64,000 nucleotides of DNA from Dillenia suffruticosa (taxonomy: Eukaryota; Streptophyta; Magnoliopsida; Dilleniales; Dilleniaceae), in NCBI GenBank assembly GCA_033439265.1, contig JAVTVX010000009.1, forward strand, positions 485,609 to 549,608, read 5' to 3'. Both the position numbers and the translations under genes were made by a program. Below are positions 62,916-64,000 of the stretch, in pieces (position 1 is the stretch's first letter; the number at the start of each line of letters is the position of its first letter). Under the pieces are notes generated by a model, which searched no databases, was not told where the DNA came from, and saw nothing but the letters and a program-made list of their open reading frames with translations.

Positions 62916-64000
62916 GGTTGAGATTGGGGAAGCGGTTATGGCTTCTTGGGAGGATTTTAGATCCAAATATAAAATAAAAAAAGGAAAACAAGAGAAAGGA
63001 AAAGGACCTCTCTTTGATTGAAGAAAGTGAGAAAGCCTACTCTTCTACGGATTTTCACCCTTTATGGAAAAGAATGAACCTATTGTTTCATGAGGATATA
63101 GTGAAGATGACCCAAATATGCCGATTTAAGGTTCACTCCCTATTGTATAAAACTCTCTCTCTCTCTCTCTCGCTCTATATATATATATAAATAAGATTTT
63201 ACTGTTTCTTAACTGCAGTGGGGTCTTCGTACACTTTGATTTGATAGTCCATTTTAACTGCCAATTTCATCACCCATTCCAAATCCAACCCCAACAACCT
63301 GAGGAAAACTAGTAGACCTCTGAGGCTACCACCCTATCATCCTTTACCAATCAGATATAAATTTACAAATTCCCATTTTATAAATTTATCAACTTATAAT
63401 ATATAAAATAACTTTATATGATAATTCTAATTAAAAGCGAGACACGTTTGTTATTAGCAAACAGGATTCTCCACATTTTTTCTTACCCCATGATGGCAAC
63501 ACCAATGTATGGCTCTCATCTAATCCAAGGTGTCTTATATCCAACTAGCAGCCAATAATGTCACACTAGGCAAGACCTGATTGGGTCGTGGAGTTGCTTC
63601 TTCACCACTACAAGACCATCCTCATCGTTCAAGACAAAAGAAAGCAAAGGAATCTACAACCTTGGTCTCCCTTCTACAATTTAACCATGGTGAAAAGTTT
63701 AACTTATTTTTTAATTTTTTTCCTATCTTTTTGGAGTTTGTATTATGAATGAGATGCCCTTTATGGTTTGACATTTCATTGAGGGCATGCAGATAGTGGG
63801 CTTGTTTATACATTTATTATTTATTTATTTTTAATAAATTAGGGCTGCAATGCGTTCTGGAAGTGCAGCCAATTATTATGGTGTATTGAACTTGTCAGAC
63901 AAAAAATTAAAGTGGGTAATAAAGAAAAAGGGTGTCCATGCCATCAGGGGATGGAGTGGAGGAGAGGCTAAAAGAGAACTAAGTCGTGGTCTTGCTAACA
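62916..64000. other. TCP20-like upstream region
   Basis: The gene's 5' leader runs to about 63150. A CT run at about 63151-63169 (GA on the coding strand) and the TATA-like stretch lie beyond it. The rest to 64000 is AT-rich with no gene that I recognise. Confidence 0.5.
63174..63194 (-). promoter_or_regulatory. Putative TATA box of the TCP20-like gene
   Basis: Read on the minus strand, TTATTTATATATATATATAG is followed at once by a GAGAGA tract. It lies about 260 bases before the first ATG, a plausible core promoter. It could also be a plain TA microsatellite. Confidence 0.4.

Noticed and set aside
1140-63200. CT/GA microsatellites looking like CRISPR arrays or repeat-rich genes
   Set aside because: They are plain dinucleotide runs with no spacers, and CRISPR arrays are not expected in a plant nuclear genome. 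Frames across them encode only Ser-Leu or Arg-Glu repeats.

Overview
The window is nuclear DNA from a flowering plant, almost certainly a eudicot. The evidence is split genes with GT-AG introns, plant-only families (SAUR, TCP, TPD1-like, membrane-anchored ubiquitin-fold, BAHD acyltransferase), AT-rich intergenic DNA, CT/GA microsatellites beside many promoters, and plant L1, SINE, MITE and LTR remnants. The species cannot be named from the sequence alone. Exon structures were assembled by hand from splice signals, reading phase and remembered family sequence; no alignment was run.

Layout. 1.4-4.3 kb (+): a three-exon MUB gene with a dead U6 snRNA copy in intron 1. 5.3-7.0 kb (-): a decayed NO VEIN-type GHKL ATPase pseudogene. 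7.9-8.2 kb: a solo LTR. 9.5-11.6 kb (-): a TPD1-like secreted cysteine-rich protein. 14.0-26.1 kb (-): a 20-exon MORC ATPase whose introns hold L1 fragments. 26-34 kb: gene-free DNA with SINE-like copies and a foldback MITE. 34.4-34.9 kb (+): an intronless SAUR. 38.3-38.7 kb: a second LTR of the 7.9 kb family, followed by a primer-binding site. 40.3-41.7 kb (-): an HHT-type BAHD feruloyl transferase. 43.3-48.7 kb (-): an 11-exon DEK chromatin protein. 49.2-51.1 kb: repeat-derived DNA. 51.2-57.9 kb (+): SWI3A, with a long 5' intron holding a lone alpha/beta-hydrolase exon and a local duplication. 62.1-62.9 kb (-): a TCP20-like class I TCP factor.

Function. Three genes act on chromatin (MORC, DEK, SWI3A). 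The rest serve growth and development (SAUR, TCP20-like, TPD1-like), membrane-linked ubiquitin-fold function (MUB) and suberin aromatic esterification (HHT-like). Plant genes are not in operons, so nearness alone says little. I found no CRISPR array, operon or gene cluster forming a new system. The most useful oddities are the TCP20-like ancestral start codon that now reads TTG, a probable GC-AG intron in DEK, the isolated hydrolase exon inside SWI3A, and an apparent local SINE-like family.
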